Numbered from the stretch's first letter, positions 25,302-33,949 are shown. The stretch: 39,862 bases of DNA from Emergencia sp. (GCA_022767345.1 JALEOD010000063.1:1-39862); one strand, 5' to 3'. Program-made: numbers and translations. Notes: generated by a model not told the origin, from the letters alone.

Positions 25302-26252
25302 TTAGTCGAACAATTTGCTTACAGAACCATTGGTGAAAATTCTCGTCATGGCTTCTGCAAAAAGAGGTGCGACGGACAGGAAGGTCATCTTGTCCAGTTT
25401 CTTTTCTTCCGGCATCGGAATGGTGTTAAGCAGAACCAGCTCTTCAATGACGGACTGTTCCAGTCTTTCAACAGCAGGTCCCGATAATACCGGATGTGTC
25501 GCGCAGGCGTAAACCGCCTTTGCACCCAATTCCTTGATGGCATTTGCCGCATTGGAAATGGTGCCTGCAGTGTCAATCATGTCATCGAGAATAATGCAGT
25601 TTTTGCCTTCAATATTGCCGATGATATTCATGATTTCACTCTTGTTCGGCTCCGGTCTTCTCTTATCTACAATAGCAATCGGGCAGTTTAAGTACTGTGC
25701 CATATTTCTGGCGCGTGTTACACTGCCGTGGTCCGGTGAAACAACGCAGACATCTTCAAGGGCTTTATCCTTAAAGTATCTTGCCAGAATCGGCATTCCA
25801 ACCAGATGGTCAACGGGAATATCAAAGTATCCCTGAATCTGATTTGCATGTAAATCCATAGAAACTACTCTGTCAGCACCTGCCGCAACCAGAAGATTTG
25901 CCACAAGTTTTGCTGTAATTGGGTCTCTGGCCTTGGCTTTTCTGTCCTGTCTTGCATATCCGTAATACGGAATAACCGCATTGATTCTGCCGGCAGAAGC
26001 TCTCTTCATAGCGTCTATCATAATGAGCAGCTCCATCAGATTATCGTTTACCGGGTTGCAGGTTGACTGCACGATGTAAACATCAATACCTCTGACCGAT
26101 TCCCAAAGATTGACAGAAATCTCACCATCACTGAATTTCGTCACTGTGGCCTTGCCCAGCGGCTTACCCATAATAGATGCGATTTCCTCCGCCAGCTCCG
26201 TGTGTGAATTTCCGGAAAACACTTTAAAATCCGAAAAAACGCCGTTTTTCAT
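25302..26252 (-). CDS. prs: Ribose-phosphate pyrophosphokinase
   Basis: The 316-residue enzyme makes PRPP from ribose 5-phosphate and ATP for nucleotide, His and Trp synthesis. Visible motifs: '[16 protein letters not shown]', the ATP-binding '[20 protein letters not shown]', the PRPP site '[17 protein letters not shown]' and '[17 protein letters not shown]'. I place the start at the ATG at 26252 (MKNGVFSDF), behind AAAGAGG; an in-frame ATG at 26288 would add 12 residues without homology. It is in the murC-glmU-prs-pth-mfd order. Confidence 0.96.
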   Translation of the reverse strand: MKNGVFSDFKVFSGNSHTELAEEIASIMGKPLGKATVTKFSDGEISVNLWESVRGIDVYIVQSTCNPVNDNLMELLIMIDAMKRASAGRINAVIPYYGYARQDRKAKARDPITAKLVANLLVAAGADRVVSMDLHANQIQGYFDIPVDHLVGMPILARYFKDKALEDVCVVSPDHGSVTRARNMAQYLNCPIAIVDKRRPEPNKSEIMNIIGNIEGKNCIILDDMIDTAGTISNAANAIKELGAKAVYACATHPVLSGPAVERLEQSVIEELVLLNTIPMPEEKKLDKMTFLSVAPLFAEAMTRIFTNGSVSKLFD

Positions 26253-26300
26253 GTTTCGTACCTCTTTCTTTCTTCGATTGTTTACCAATCATGTTTCTTA

Positions 26301-26996
26301 TTATTTTTTCTTGTATAATCCCTTTTTGGCAGCCCAGCCCGCGATGTTGCGCTGTTTCGCCCTTGCAATAGCCAGCGCGTCCTCCGGAATATCCTCAGTA
26401 ATCGTGCTTCCCGCGGCAACATACGCGCCGTCTTCCACAGATACCGGTGATACCAGATTGGTGTTGCAGCCGATAAAAGCGCCGTCCCCAACCTTTGAGC
26501 GGTGTTTATTTGTTCCGTCATAGTTGACAAAGACTACACCGCATCCTATATTCACATCTCTTCCGACATCCGAATCCCCTATGTAAGTCAGATGAGATGC
26601 TTTTGAACCGTCTCCGAGAGACGAATTCTTGACCTCAACAAAATCTCCCACCTTGCAGTTTTCACCGATGATGCTGCCCGGTCTGAGATAGGCAAAAGGT
26701 CCCACCTTGGTTTCCCTGCCTACTTTACTCTCTGTAATCACCGAGCTCTGTATCTCTGCGCCATCTGCGATGACAGAATCCTTAATTCTCGTATTCTGCA
26801 AAATCGTGCAGCCTTCGCCGATGGAAGTCTGCCCTTCTAAAGTCACACAAGGTCCGATGAGAGTACCGGCGCCGATGGTGACCGTCTCGTCAATATACGC
26901 TGTATTGATATCGACAAATTCTACGCCATTTTCCAGATGGCGAATCGCAATCTGCTTGCGCAGGGCTTCTTTTTCTTTATAATCCAAATATGTCAT
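26301..26996 (-). CDS. GlmU acetyltransferase domain only (left-handed beta-helix)
   Basis: The 231-residue protein matches the C-terminal half of GlmU, beginning in the linker arm (residues 1-35, 'KQIAIRHLENGVEFVDINTAYID') and continuing with hexapeptide repeats of a left-handed beta-helix. Acetyltransferase residues are kept: KASHLTYIGD (His135), FVNYDGTNK (Asn158 to Lys164) and the acetyl-CoA end 'AGSTITEDIPEDALAIAR'. The N-terminal uridylyltransferase half (about 225 residues) is absent, and the 13-bp gap to murC leaves no room for it. It should acetylate glucosamine-1-phosphate; the uridylyl step must come from another gene. A bona fide start behind AAAGAGG argues against a recent truncation. 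Confidence 0.9.
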   Translation of the reverse strand: MTYLDYKEKEALRKQIAIRHLENGVEFVDINTAYIDETVTIGAGTLIGPCVTLEGQTSIGEGCTILQNTRIKDSVIADGAEIQSSVITESKVGRETKVGPFAYLRPGSIIGENCKVGDFVEVKNSSLGDGSKASHLTYIGDSDVGRDVNIGCGVVFVNYDGTNKHRSKVGDGAFIGCNTNLVSPVSVEDGAYVAAGSTITEDIPEDALAIARAKQRNIAGWAAKKGLYKKK

Positions 26997-27009
26997 ATCT
27001 ATTGCCTCT

Positions 27010-28386
27010 TTACTTTTCCATAATTAAATCGCCGACTTTATAAATGTCTCCGGCGCCCATAGTAATGACTAAATCACCTTCTTCTGCGTTTTTCTTTACA
27101 TAATTTGCAATTTCTTCAAAACTGCTCATATAATAAACCCGCTTCTCCGGATACTCTCTCTTGATTTCTTCGGCGAGCTCACTGGAGGAAATTTTATAAA
27201 TATCTTTTTCTCTGGCAGCATAAATATCTGCAAGCAACAAAACATCTGCCTCTTCAAAGGAAGCGGCAAATTCATTGAACAGCGCCAGCGTTCTGGTATA
27301 AGTGTGCGGCTGAAACAGGCACCACAACTTGTTGTGCGGAATGTTGTGCGCGGCAGAGAGTGTCGCTTTGATTTCTGTCGGATGATGTGCATAATCGTCT
27401 ACCAGTTTGACGCCATTTTCGGTGGTTCCGACAATATCAAAGCGTCTCTGCGTTCCTTTAAATGCACCCAGCGTTTCGATGATAACTTTCGGTTCCACGC
27501 CCAGCTGATGACAACATGCGAAAGCACCCACCGCATTGAGGATGTTATGTTCACCCGGTACTTTCAGCTGTACCCTGCCCAAATTTTCTCCCAGATAGTT
27601 TACGCTGAAAACCGGCATACCGTCACTGCCAAAGGATACCTCTGCAATATGATAAGTGCAGTTTTCGTTATAACCATAGGTAATAGCGCTGGGAATGTCC
27701 CTGATAATCTTGCTGACAAAAGGGTTTGCGTCATAAGCGATAATTTTCCCGTCTTCCGGTACTGCCTTAGCAAATCGGTCAAAGGAACTGACGATATGGT
27801 CGATATCTTTAAAATAATCCAGATGATCCGAGTCAATATTCAAAATAACTTCGATTTTGGGACGAAGCTCCAAAAAACTATCCCTGTATTCACATGCCTC
27901 TGTTACAAAGTACTGACCCTGTCCGACTCTTACATTACCGCCAATTTCCGCCAGATTGCCTCCAACCAGAATCGTCGGATCCAGCTTGGCGTTATTTAAA
28001 ATTAAAGAAACCATAGAAGTGGTTGTAGTCTTTCCGTGGGTTCCGCTGATTGCGATACTTTTTGCAAAATCATCCATCAAAGTCCCTAAAACTTCTGCTC
28101 TGCCCGCCAAAGGAATATTCTTTTCTCTGGCTCTGACAATCTCCGGATTTTCTTCCGCAATAGCTGCGGAATACACAATCAGGTCCGCATGTTCTACATT
28201 TGATCCTCTATGGCCTATATAAATTTCTGCACCTTTGCGCTTTAAATTCTCGGTTAAATCTGACTCCTTCATATCTGAGCCGGAAACGTGATAGCCTCTT
28301 GCCAGCAAAATTTCCGCAATGGCGGAAAGTCCCACGCCCCCGATGCCAATACAGTGTATATTTTTATAATCAGTTAACTGAATCAT
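27010..28386 (-). CDS. murC: UDP-N-acetylmuramate--L-alanine ligase
   Basis: The 458-residue cytoplasmic ligase adds L-Ala to UDP-MurNAc in peptidoglycan synthesis. It has the Rossmann motif 'GIGGVGLSAIAEIL' (residues 13-26), the ATP loop 'SGTHGKTTTTSMVS', the metal-binding 'EACEYRDSF' and the C-terminal 'DDYAHHPTEIKATL'. It starts behind GGAGG and heads the murC, glmU-C, prs, pth, mfd cluster. Joining UDP-GlcNAc and peptidoglycan steps in one cluster is sensible, though murC replaces spoVG at the head compared with Bacillus. Confidence 0.97.
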   Translation of the reverse strand: MIQLTDYKNIHCIGIGGVGLSAIAEILLARGYHVSGSDMKESDLTENLKRKGAEIYIGHRGSNVEHADLIVYSAAIAEENPEIVRAREKNIPLAGRAEVLGTLMDDFAKSIAISGTHGKTTTTSMVSLILNNAKLDPTILVGGNLAEIGGNVRVGQGQYFVTEACEYRDSFLELRPKIEVILNIDSDHLDYFKDIDHIVSSFDRFAKAVPEDGKIIAYDANPFVSKIIRDIPSAITYGYNENCTYHIAEVSFGSDGMPVFSVNYLGENLGRVQLKVPGEHNILNAVGAFACCHQLGVEPKVIIETLGAFKGTQRRFDIVGTTENGVKLVDDYAHHPTEIKATLSAAHNIPHNKLWCLFQPHTYTRTLALFNEFAASFEEADVLLLADIYAAREKDIYKISSSELAEEIKREYPEKRVYYMSSFEEIANYVKKNAEEGDLVITMGAGDIYKVGDLIMEK

Positions 28387-28466
28387 CCGTTATTCCTCCA
28401 AATCCAATCTATATTTACTCTATTCTTATAGTTTGACTCTTGTTTCCAAAATTATGTGAATTATCC

Positions 28467-28603
28467 TGCGGCTGGCGCCGTGTAGAATTCTCTGGAATCA
28501 TTATACCGCGACTATTCCGATTTAATATAGAATCGAAAGGAGCGATTCAATGATTCCTTCCTTGCGGCTGGCGCCGTGTAGAATGTTCTGGAATCATTAT
28601 ACC
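28467..28603. repeat. Duplicated 41-bp element upstream of murC
   Basis: Two near-identical copies (28467-28507 and 28563-28603) share TGCGGCTGGCGCCGTGTAGA and CTGGAATCATTATACC, differing in a few bases between these blocks. They lie 96 bp apart. Between them are a GAATCG/CGATTC hairpin and an inverted copy of GGAATCATT. Each copy contains TATAAT on the minus strand, pointing at murC, but neither has a good -35. They may be tandem promoters or a small repetitive element. Confidence 0.7.
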
Positions 28604-29160
28604 ATATTCCAATCAAAAATGTTTATCATTTGTCAAAAAAGTTAAAAGAAAGTTAAAAGAATACTATCATATTTTTTACTCTCCATCTGCGTCTTTTCCT
28701 ATTCGATAAACAGCTGCAATCTGCCTGACAGGCATACATTTCTGCTTGAATTCTGAACAAAATTTTCCGTTGCAGAACTTTACCCTTTGTTGCCTCAAAA
28801 AAAGGAAAGACTTTCAAAGTCAAATCATGAGGTAAGTAAAGATAAGGAATAATTTACAGCAAAAGTATGTTAAGAGAACTCAATAAACTCGAAAATCTCA
28901 AGAAAACGCTACCTGCCTATCAACCCCTATCAAGCCTAGGATTATTTTCACATCTTTTTCATGAAAAAACAGGCTATATCACTCCGCAGAAAAGGCCGTT
29001 AATCCATCTTTTGCATTTTTTAAGTGATTTCCGCTTTTTTTCTGCAAAGCAAAAAATAATTTCAGGTTGTTCCAGCACCATTCTGGTACTGCAGACTTCA
29101 TAATCCAAAAACACCTTGCAAAAGTCCTGATTCTATGATAGACTCTAGTACGTTAGTTTA
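28604..29160. other. Intergenic region without a supported gene
   Basis: This AT-rich stretch between the murC repeats and the glycine riboswitch holds one open frame of 78 codons on the plus strand (28867-29103) with no ribosome site. Its start (ELNKLENLKKTLPAYQPL) faintly recalls the N-terminus of Fic proteins, but it ends without a Fic core. I see no RNA gene or repeat. Confidence 0.4.
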
Positions 29161-29205
29161 TATATCAACTGATTCAATCTTTTTAATCGGTTTGAAAAGA
29201 AACTA

Positions 29206-29296
29206 TCTCTCTGGAGAGAACCGTAAGGTCGCCGAAGGTTTAAGCGAACAGGTCTAAGCAGCCTGTCCGTGATATCTCAGGCAAAGAGGACAGAGC
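29206..29296 (+). promoter_or_regulatory. Glycine riboswitch (single aptamer)
   Basis: Hallmark conserved segments are present in order: CTGGAGAGAACCG, GGTCGCCGAAGG, CTAAGCAGCCTGTC and TCTCAGGCAAAGAGGACAGAG. Only one full aptamer is visible; the bases after it (29297-29330) could form the small 'ghost' partner helix. It precedes a terminator and an AGCS transporter, so glycine should control symporter expression. Confidence 0.93.
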
Positions 29297-29335
29297 CACA
29301 TAGTTCAATCTACATAGCTTATGTCATCCCTCCAG

Positions 29336-29367
29336 AGCCGAATTTACTAAATTCGGCTTTTGTTTTG
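29336..29367 (+). terminator. Terminator of the glycine riboswitch expression platform
   Basis: A perfect 10-bp stem AGCCGAATTT/AAATTCGGCT (29336-29345 with 29349-29358) is followed by TTTTGTTTT. It lies 37 bp before the symporter start, so the riboswitch acts by transcription termination. Confidence 0.88.
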
Positions 29368-29403
29368 CTTTCATTTAATTTACAAGAAAGAGGAGAGGAA
29401 GAA

Positions 29404-30816
29404 ATGAATTTTACAGAATTTCTAAAGGACATCGACGATTTCGTCTGGGGTATTCCCCTTATCGTCCTCATCATGGGTACCGGTATCCTTTTGACATGCC
29501 GGGTCAAATTATTACAGGTCAGAAAACTGGGCAAAGCCCTGAGGTTCATGGTCAGCAATGAAGAAGGCGCAGAAGGCGAAGTTACCAGCTTCGGTGCCTT
29601 TTGTACCGCTATGGCAGCAACCATCGGTACAGGAAACATCGTAGGCGTTGCTACTGCTGTTGTCGCAGGTGGTCCTGGCGCCCTGTTCTGGATGATTGTA
29701 GCCGCATTCCTCGGTATGGCAACCAAGTATTCTGAAGGCGTTCTCGCCATCAAGTACAGAACCATAGACAGCGAAGGTCATGCACTGGGCGGACCGTTCT
29801 ACTATATCGAAAAAGGTATGGGCACAAGCTGGAAATGGCTCGCTAAGCTGTTCGCAGTGTTCGGCATCGGCGCTGGACTTCTCGGCATCGGTACCATCAC
29901 ACAGGTCAACGGTATCGCGTCGGCAGTAAAAAACTTTGCGGATCCCGACAGCCAACACACCATAGCGCTCTTTGGAAATGAATATTCCATCGCAGTCGTT
30001 GCTACCGCTGTCATCGTCGCGGCTGCAACAGCGCTGGTCGTTATCGGCGGCATCAAACGTATTTCCAGTGTAACCACCATCATCGTACCATTTATGGCAG
30101 TTACCTATGTCGTGGTATGCGTTGCCATTATCCTTTACAATATAAAAGAATTCCCTGCAGCCATCGTCACCATCGTGCAGTCCGCCTTTGGCGTAAAAGC
30201 CGTCGCAGGCGGTGCGCTGGGCGCTATGATGGTCGCCATGCAGAAAGGTGTTGCCAGAGGTATTTTCTCCAACGAGGCCGGTCTTGGAAGCGCTCCGATT
30301 GCAGCGGCTGCTGCACAGACGAAGACCAGCGTAAGACAGGGTCTGATTTCCATGACTGGAACCTTCATTGACACTATCGTCATTTGTACCATGACAGGAA
30401 CGACCTTGATTATTACAGGAGCAACTGAACAGGGACTGGAAGGTGCTGAATGCACCGCTTATGCCTTTGGCAAAGGCTTGCCGTGGAGTCAGAGCGCAGG
30501 TGCTTTCATCCTGATGATGTGTCTTTCATTCTTTGCGTTTACAACAATTCTAGGCTGGGACTACTATTCCGAAAGATGTCTGGAATACCTGGCAGGTAAG
30601 AAAAAAGCCGTTCTGATGACATACAAATGGCTTTACATCTTCGCCGTCCTCATCGGACCGTTCCTGACGGTAGAAGCCGTATGGACCATCGCCGATATTT
30701 TCAACGGTCTGATGGCAATCCCTAACCTGATTGCTCTGGTTTGCCTAAGCGGCGTTGTCGCAAAAGAAACAAAAGAGTTCTTTGAAAAGGAATCTCATAT
30801 GCGTCTTGATGCATAA
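29404..30816 (+). CDS. Alanine/glycine:sodium symporter (AGCS family)
   Basis: The 470-residue membrane protein has about 11 helices and AGCS signatures: 'TSFGAFCTAMAATIGTGNIVGVATA', 'GGPGALFWMIVAAFLGMATKYSEG' and 'RGIFSNEAGLGSAPIAAAAA'. It imports Ala or Gly with sodium. The glycine riboswitch upstream points to glycine as physiological substrate. I choose the ATG at 29404 (MNFTEF), preceded by AGGAGAGG; the longer in-frame reading from 29269 would cover the riboswitch and terminator. Confidence 0.95.
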   Translation: MNFTEFLKDIDDFVWGIPLIVLIMGTGILLTCRVKLLQVRKLGKALRFMVSNEEGAEGEVTSFGAFCTAMAATIGTGNIVGVATAVVAGGPGALFWMIVAAFLGMATKYSEGVLAIKYRTIDSEGHALGGPFYYIEKGMGTSWKWLAKLFAVFGIGAGLLGIGTITQVNGIASAVKNFADPDSQHTIALFGNEYSIAVVATAVIVAAATALVVIGGIKRISSVTTIIVPFMAVTYVVVCVAIILYNIKEFPAAIVTIVQSAFGVKAVAGGALGAMMVAMQKGVARGIFSNEAGLGSAPIAAAAAQTKTSVRQGLISMTGTFIDTIVICTMTGTTLIITGATEQGLEGAECTAYAFGKGLPWSQSAGAFILMMCLSFFAFTTILGWDYYSERCLEYLAGKKKAVLMTYKWLYIFAVLIGPFLTVEAVWTIADIFNGLMAIPNLIALVCLSGVVAKETKEFFEKESHMRLDA

Positions 30817-30852
30817 ATCACTTTTGCAAAACCAAATTCAAACCAAATCATC

Positions 30853-30883
30853 CTAAAATACCCGAATGAATCAGATATTTTAG
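30853..30883 (+). terminator. Weak AT-rich hairpin after the symporter
   Basis: Stem CTAAAATA/TATTTTAG (30853-30860 with 30876-30883) with a 15-base loop, 36 bp past the symporter stop. It is AT-rich and lacks a strong T-run, so this is tentative. Confidence 0.35.
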
Positions 30884-30893
30884 TTATTAAATA

Positions 30894-30922
30894 TTGCCAC
30901 ACACTTGAAAATGTTATATAAT
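30894..30922 (+). promoter_or_regulatory. Sigma-A-like promoter of spoVG
   Basis: -35 TTGCCA (30894-30899), 17-bp spacer and consensus -10 TATAAT (30917-30922), 45 bp before the spoVG start. In Bacillus spoVG uses sigma H; no clear sigma-H motif is visible here. Confidence 0.65.
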
Positions 30923-30967
30923 AGAAGAGCCTCTATTGGCAGCATACGGCAAGAAAGGTGGTCAATT

Positions 30968-31261
30968 ATGAACATAACTGATGTAAGAATCCGTAAGATT
31001 AACGATGAGGGAAAAATGAAAGCCGTAGTTTCTATCACATTTGATGACGAATTCGTAGTACATGACATCAAGATTATTGAAGGACAGAACGGACTATTCA
31101 TTGCCATGCCTAGCAGAAAGATGGGAGAAGGTGACTTCAGAGATATCGCACATCCGCTGCTTTCTGAGACTAGAGCCAAGATTAAAGATGCGATTTTTGC
31201 TGAATACGAAAAACTTTTAACGGAAAAAGAATCCGAAGAATGGCCGATATTGAATAACTAG
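30968..31261 (+). CDS. spoVG: Septation/sporulation regulator SpoVG
   Basis: The 97-residue protein is a complete SpoVG: '[21 protein letters not shown]', '[23 protein letters not shown]' and '[14 protein letters not shown]'. SpoVG binds nucleic acids, inhibits septation and affects capsule and virulence genes in Firmicutes. I use ATG at 30968, behind AAAGGTGG; a longer in-frame start at 30905 overlaps the -10 region. In Bacillus it precedes glmU-prs; here it sits about 2.6 kb from murC on the opposite strand. Confidence 0.96.
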   Translation: MNITDVRIRKINDEGKMKAVVSITFDDEFVVHDIKIIEGQNGLFIAMPSRKMGEGDFRDIAHPLLSETRAKIKDAIFAEYEKLLTEKESEEWPILNN

Positions 31262-31274
31262 TTGTATTTTATTT

Positions 31275-31300
31275 AGCTGCTTCGTAAGGAGCAGCTTTTT
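31275..31300 (+). terminator. Intrinsic terminator of spoVG
   Basis: Stem AGCTGCT/AGCAGCT (31275-31281 with 31290-31296) and TTTTT tail, 13 bp after the spoVG stop. Confidence 0.88.
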
Positions 31301-31318
31301 CCATGCACAGAATCCGGC

Positions 31319-31417
31319 ATGGCGGAAATTTCCGATGAAGCCATGATTCGCAGACTGAAAAGCGGACGAAAACGAATCAAAAAATACGTTGGCAATGACA
31401 TAAAAATGTTAAGGTGA
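31319..31417 (+). CDS. Possible 32-residue basic peptide or gene remnant
   Basis: An open frame beginning MAEISDEAMIRRLKSGRKR and ending GNDIKMLR is highly basic and looks coding in composition, but has no ribosome site and its stop lies in the terminator stem at 31411-31436. It sits between the spoVG and pyk terminators. It may be the tail of a lost gene. I recognise no family. Confidence 0.25.
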   Translation: MAEISDEAMIRRLKSGRKRIKKYVGNDIKMLR

Positions 31418-31441
31418 CCTTTTACAAGGTCACCTTTTTCT
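31411..31441. terminator. Bidirectional terminator downstream of pyk
   Basis: A perfect stem AAGGTGACC/GGTCACCTT (31411-31419 with 31428-31436) is followed by TTTTTC on the plus strand and a T-rich stretch on the minus strand. It lies 12 bp past the pyk stop. Confidence 0.85.
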
Positions 31442-31448
31442 CACGTAT

Positions 31449-32867
31449 TTAAGCCTCTACCACTCGAATAATGTTAGTATTTCCCGGCACATCCACAGGA
31501 AGGCCTGCGGTAATTACAATCTTATCGCCATGGTTTAAAAGTTCGGCACTGACGGCCTTACGCACACAATGTGCGAAAAGCTCCTCTATCTCATATCTGT
31601 AGTTTGCCATAATCGGACATACACCCCAAACCAGCGCCAGCTGATGGAAGGTTTTTTCATAAGGCGTTGCACCGATAATTTTAATACTTGGACGGAATTT
31701 AGACATTCTCTTTGCTGTATATCCAGTCTTGGTAATGGCCATAATCGCGCCCGCCTTGATATCCTTTGCTAAAGTACAAGCGGCATGTCCCACTGCATTG
31801 GTCACATCGTCTGCATCCATCTCATGCCATACCATATCCCTTCCTGGTACCGTAGGCTGATCTGCTTCCGCCTGCTTTGCGATTTTCGCCATTGCCTCTA
31901 CAGCTTCTACCGGATACTGCCCCGCCGCAGTCTCTCCGGAAAGCATGACCGCCGTAGTGCCGTCAAATACTGCGTTGGCAACGTCTGTAATCTCTGCTCT
32001 CGTCGGAAGCGGACTTGTAATCATGGACTCCAGCATTTGGGTTGCCGTGATTACAATTTTGCCCGACTGCACACACCGCCGGATAAAGCGTTTTTGAATC
32101 CCTGGCAATTTTTCGTAAGCCACTTCCACACCCATGTCGCCTCTGGCCACCATAATCCCGTCGGCCAGCTGGAGAATCTCCTCAAAATTTTCAATTCCCT
32201 GGGTACTCTCAATCTTTGCAATCAGTTTGATTTCCTGTCCTCCGTTTTCGTCCAGTAAAGTTCTGACTGCGCGGACATCACTTGCCGAGCGTACAAAGGA
32301 TGCCGCAATATAATCCACATCATTGGCAATTCCAAACAGAATATCTGCCCTGTCCTGTTCGCTGAGATACTGCATGTTCAAATTGACATTAGGTAAGTTA
32401 ATCCCCTTATGATTGCTGACCTTGCCGCCGTGCACCACGGTTCCCTTTACATCGGTATCTGTAATTTCAGTTACTTTGATTACAATTTTCCCATCATTGA
32501 TGAGCACCAGATTTCCGCAGGACAATTCTCTCGGAAAATCCTGATATGTTACTGCCGCAATCTCCGCTGTTCCCATCACATCCCGCGTAGTCAGCGTAAA
32601 ATTCTGTCCATCGGCCAGCATCTCTTCCCCGTTCTCAAAATCTCTGAGACGAATTTCCGGTCCCTTGGTATCAAGAAGCACTGCCGCGGGATACCCAAGT
32701 TCATCTCTCACACTGCGGAAAGTCTCTATGGTCTTCTTATGTTCTTCGTGGGTCCCATGGGAAAAATTCACTCTGGCTACGTTCATACCGGCCTCAAGCA
32801 TTTTTTTCAAAGTTTCCCGGTCTCTTGACGCCGGTCCGATGGTACAAACAATCTTCGTCTTTCGCAT
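31449..32867 (-). CDS. pyk: Pyruvate kinase
   Basis: The 472-residue glycolytic enzyme converts PEP and ADP to pyruvate and ATP. Motifs: 'MRKTKIVCTIGPAS', 'NVARVNFSHGTHEEH', 'LLDTKGPEIR', the catalytic 'IKLIAKIEST', 'GIMVARGDMGVEV' and 'TATQMLESMI'. It lacks the extra C-terminal PEP-utiliser-like domain found in Bacillus and many Clostridia (about 585 residues). It is the last gene of an operon with the YbaK-type and zinc-ribbon genes (26-bp and 3-bp gaps). Confidence 0.97.
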   Translation of the reverse strand: MRKTKIVCTIGPASRDRETLKKMLEAGMNVARVNFSHGTHEEHKKTIETFRSVRDELGYPAAVLLDTKGPEIRLRDFENGEEMLADGQNFTLTTRDVMGTAEIAAVTYQDFPRELSCGNLVLINDGKIVIKVTEITDTDVKGTVVHGGKVSNHKGINLPNVNLNMQYLSEQDRADILFGIANDVDYIAASFVRSASDVRAVRTLLDENGGQEIKLIAKIESTQGIENFEEILQLADGIMVARGDMGVEVAYEKLPGIQKRFIRRCVQSGKIVITATQMLESMITSPLPTRAEITDVANAVFDGTTAVMLSGETAAGQYPVEAVEAMAKIAKQAEADQPTVPGRDMVWHEMDADDVTNAVGHAACTLAKDIKAGAIMAITKTGYTAKRMSKFRPSIKIIGATPYEKTFHQLALVWGVCPIMANYRYEIEELFAHCVRKAVSAELLNHGDKIVITAGLPVDVPGNTNIIRVVEA

Positions 32868-32893
32868 ATGTAATTTACCTTTCTCTCACTTTC

Positions 32894-33394
32894 TCAATCC
32901 TCTAAAAAAACCGTATTTCCGGTCTCATGTAAAAATTTCATAAAATCACCTTTGGACAAGGATAAGGTCGCCGTATTGCGGTTGGGATGAAAATTTACAA
33001 GTTCCTTCTCTGGCGCCCTCCCAATTCGTTTGTCCAAAACCACACTGACAAGATGGTCCTGATCGTGAATCAGTCCAAAGGGCGATACACTGCCTGGGGT
33101 CAGCTGCAGCAGGGAAAAAAGTTCCTCCGCCGTTGCAAAACGTATCTTGCTCCATCCGGTCAAATGACGAAACTCTTTTTCATGCATTCGTCTTTCTTCT
33201 GTCAGGATTACTAAAAAATACCTGCCGTCTTTCTTGTCTTTGACCAACAGGTTCTTTAAATTCAGTCCCGGCATAACAAGTCCGGCTTCCTTTGCTTCTT
33301 CTGTTGTAAAAACCGCCGGATGCTCGTGAATCTCATAGTCTGTAATACCAATTTCCTTAAAAACCCGGTATAGTTCCTTTTCGCTATCTGTCAT
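32894..33394 (-). CDS. Stand-alone YbaK/ProX-type aminoacyl-tRNA deacylase (prolyl-tRNA editing)
   Basis: The 166-residue protein is a stand-alone relative of the ProRS editing domain: 'YEIHEHPAVFTTEEAKEA', 'KNLLVKDKKDGRYFLVIL' (with the invariant Lys) and 'GSVSPFGLIHD'. ProX/PrdX proteins hydrolyse Ala-tRNA(Pro) or Cys-tRNA(Pro). Such proteins are common in amino-acid-fermenting Clostridia, where one copy (prdX) accompanies proline reductase. No proline reductase genes occur here. It starts 3 bp after the stop of the zinc-ribbon gene. Confidence 0.88.
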   Translation of the reverse strand: MTDSEKELYRVFKEIGITDYEIHEHPAVFTTEEAKEAGLVMPGLNLKNLLVKDKKDGRYFLVILTEERRMHEKEFRHLTGWSKIRFATAEELFSLLQLTPGSVSPFGLIHDQDHLVSVVLDKRIGRAPEKELVNFHPNRNTATLSLSKGDFMKFLHETGNTVFLED

Positions 33395-33397
33395 TTC

Positions 33398-33799
33398 TCA
33401 TACCTTTCTCTGAAACTCTGCATGACATCTGTGACATTTTACTTTAATCATGCCTTTTCCTTTTGGCGCACGCATTTTCTGCCCACAGCCGGGACACTTA
33501 AAATACGCATAATACCGCCATTCGTACCGCCTCTGCCTGAAAGACTTTCCTCTGGTCAGTTTGAACTTCTGCGCCAGATACCAGTTATTTTCCCGCTCCC
33601 TTTGATAAAGACTTCTGGAAAAAATCCGATAGTAAGCATAAATAAAAACCGCAAGTCCTGCATAATAAAGCAGATTTCCGAAAGTAAACATAGAAACAAT
33701 CATGAAAATCATCGCAACGAGCAATAAAAAACGTCCATATTGATCGATGCCTCTGCGTCCCTGCATAAACTGATACATTCTGTAGCGAAAACCGTTCAT
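33398..33799 (-). CDS. Small membrane protein with C-terminal zinc ribbon
   Basis: The 133-residue protein has two hydrophobic helices (about residues 20-55), a basic helical linker, and a zinc-ribbon C-terminus with CPGCGQK and CHRCHAEF (four cysteines). I place the start at ATG 33799 (MNGFRYR), nine bases after GGAGG; the GTG at 33823 has no ribosome site. Function is unknown; the family is common in Clostridia. It heads the operon with the deacylase and pyk. Confidence 0.8.
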   Translation of the reverse strand: MNGFRYRMYQFMQGRRGIDQYGRFLLLVAMIFMIVSMFTFGNLLYYAGLAVFIYAYYRIFSRSLYQRERENNWYLAQKFKLTRGKSFRQRRYEWRYYAYFKCPGCGQKMRAPKGKGMIKVKCHRCHAEFQRKV

Positions 33800-33889
33800 T
33801 CTCGTATCGCCTCCATCCTTCACCTTTTACTATTATATTATCATATTACGCTCTGTTTGTATATTCTTTATTGCAACTCTGTGAAGATG

Positions 33890-33919
33890 TTGTGATTTTA
33901 TCTGATTTTGTGGTATGAT
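33890..33919 (+). promoter_or_regulatory. Promoter of the Bfd-like gene
   Basis: -35 TTGTGA (33890-33895), 18-bp spacer and -10 TATGAT (33914-33919), 30 bp before the start codon. Confidence 0.5.
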
Positions 33920-33949
33920 ATATACAGTAAAAAATTCGGGGAGGTCAAA

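Noticed and set aside
28867-29103. 78-codon open frame as a possible Fic-like gene
   Set aside because: Only the first 20 residues recall Fic N-termini, there is no FIC motif and no ribosome site.
29269-29403. Longer N-terminus for the glycine/alanine symporter
   Set aside because: The added codons fall in the glycine riboswitch and its terminator, while ATG 29404 has a proper ribosome site and matches the family start.
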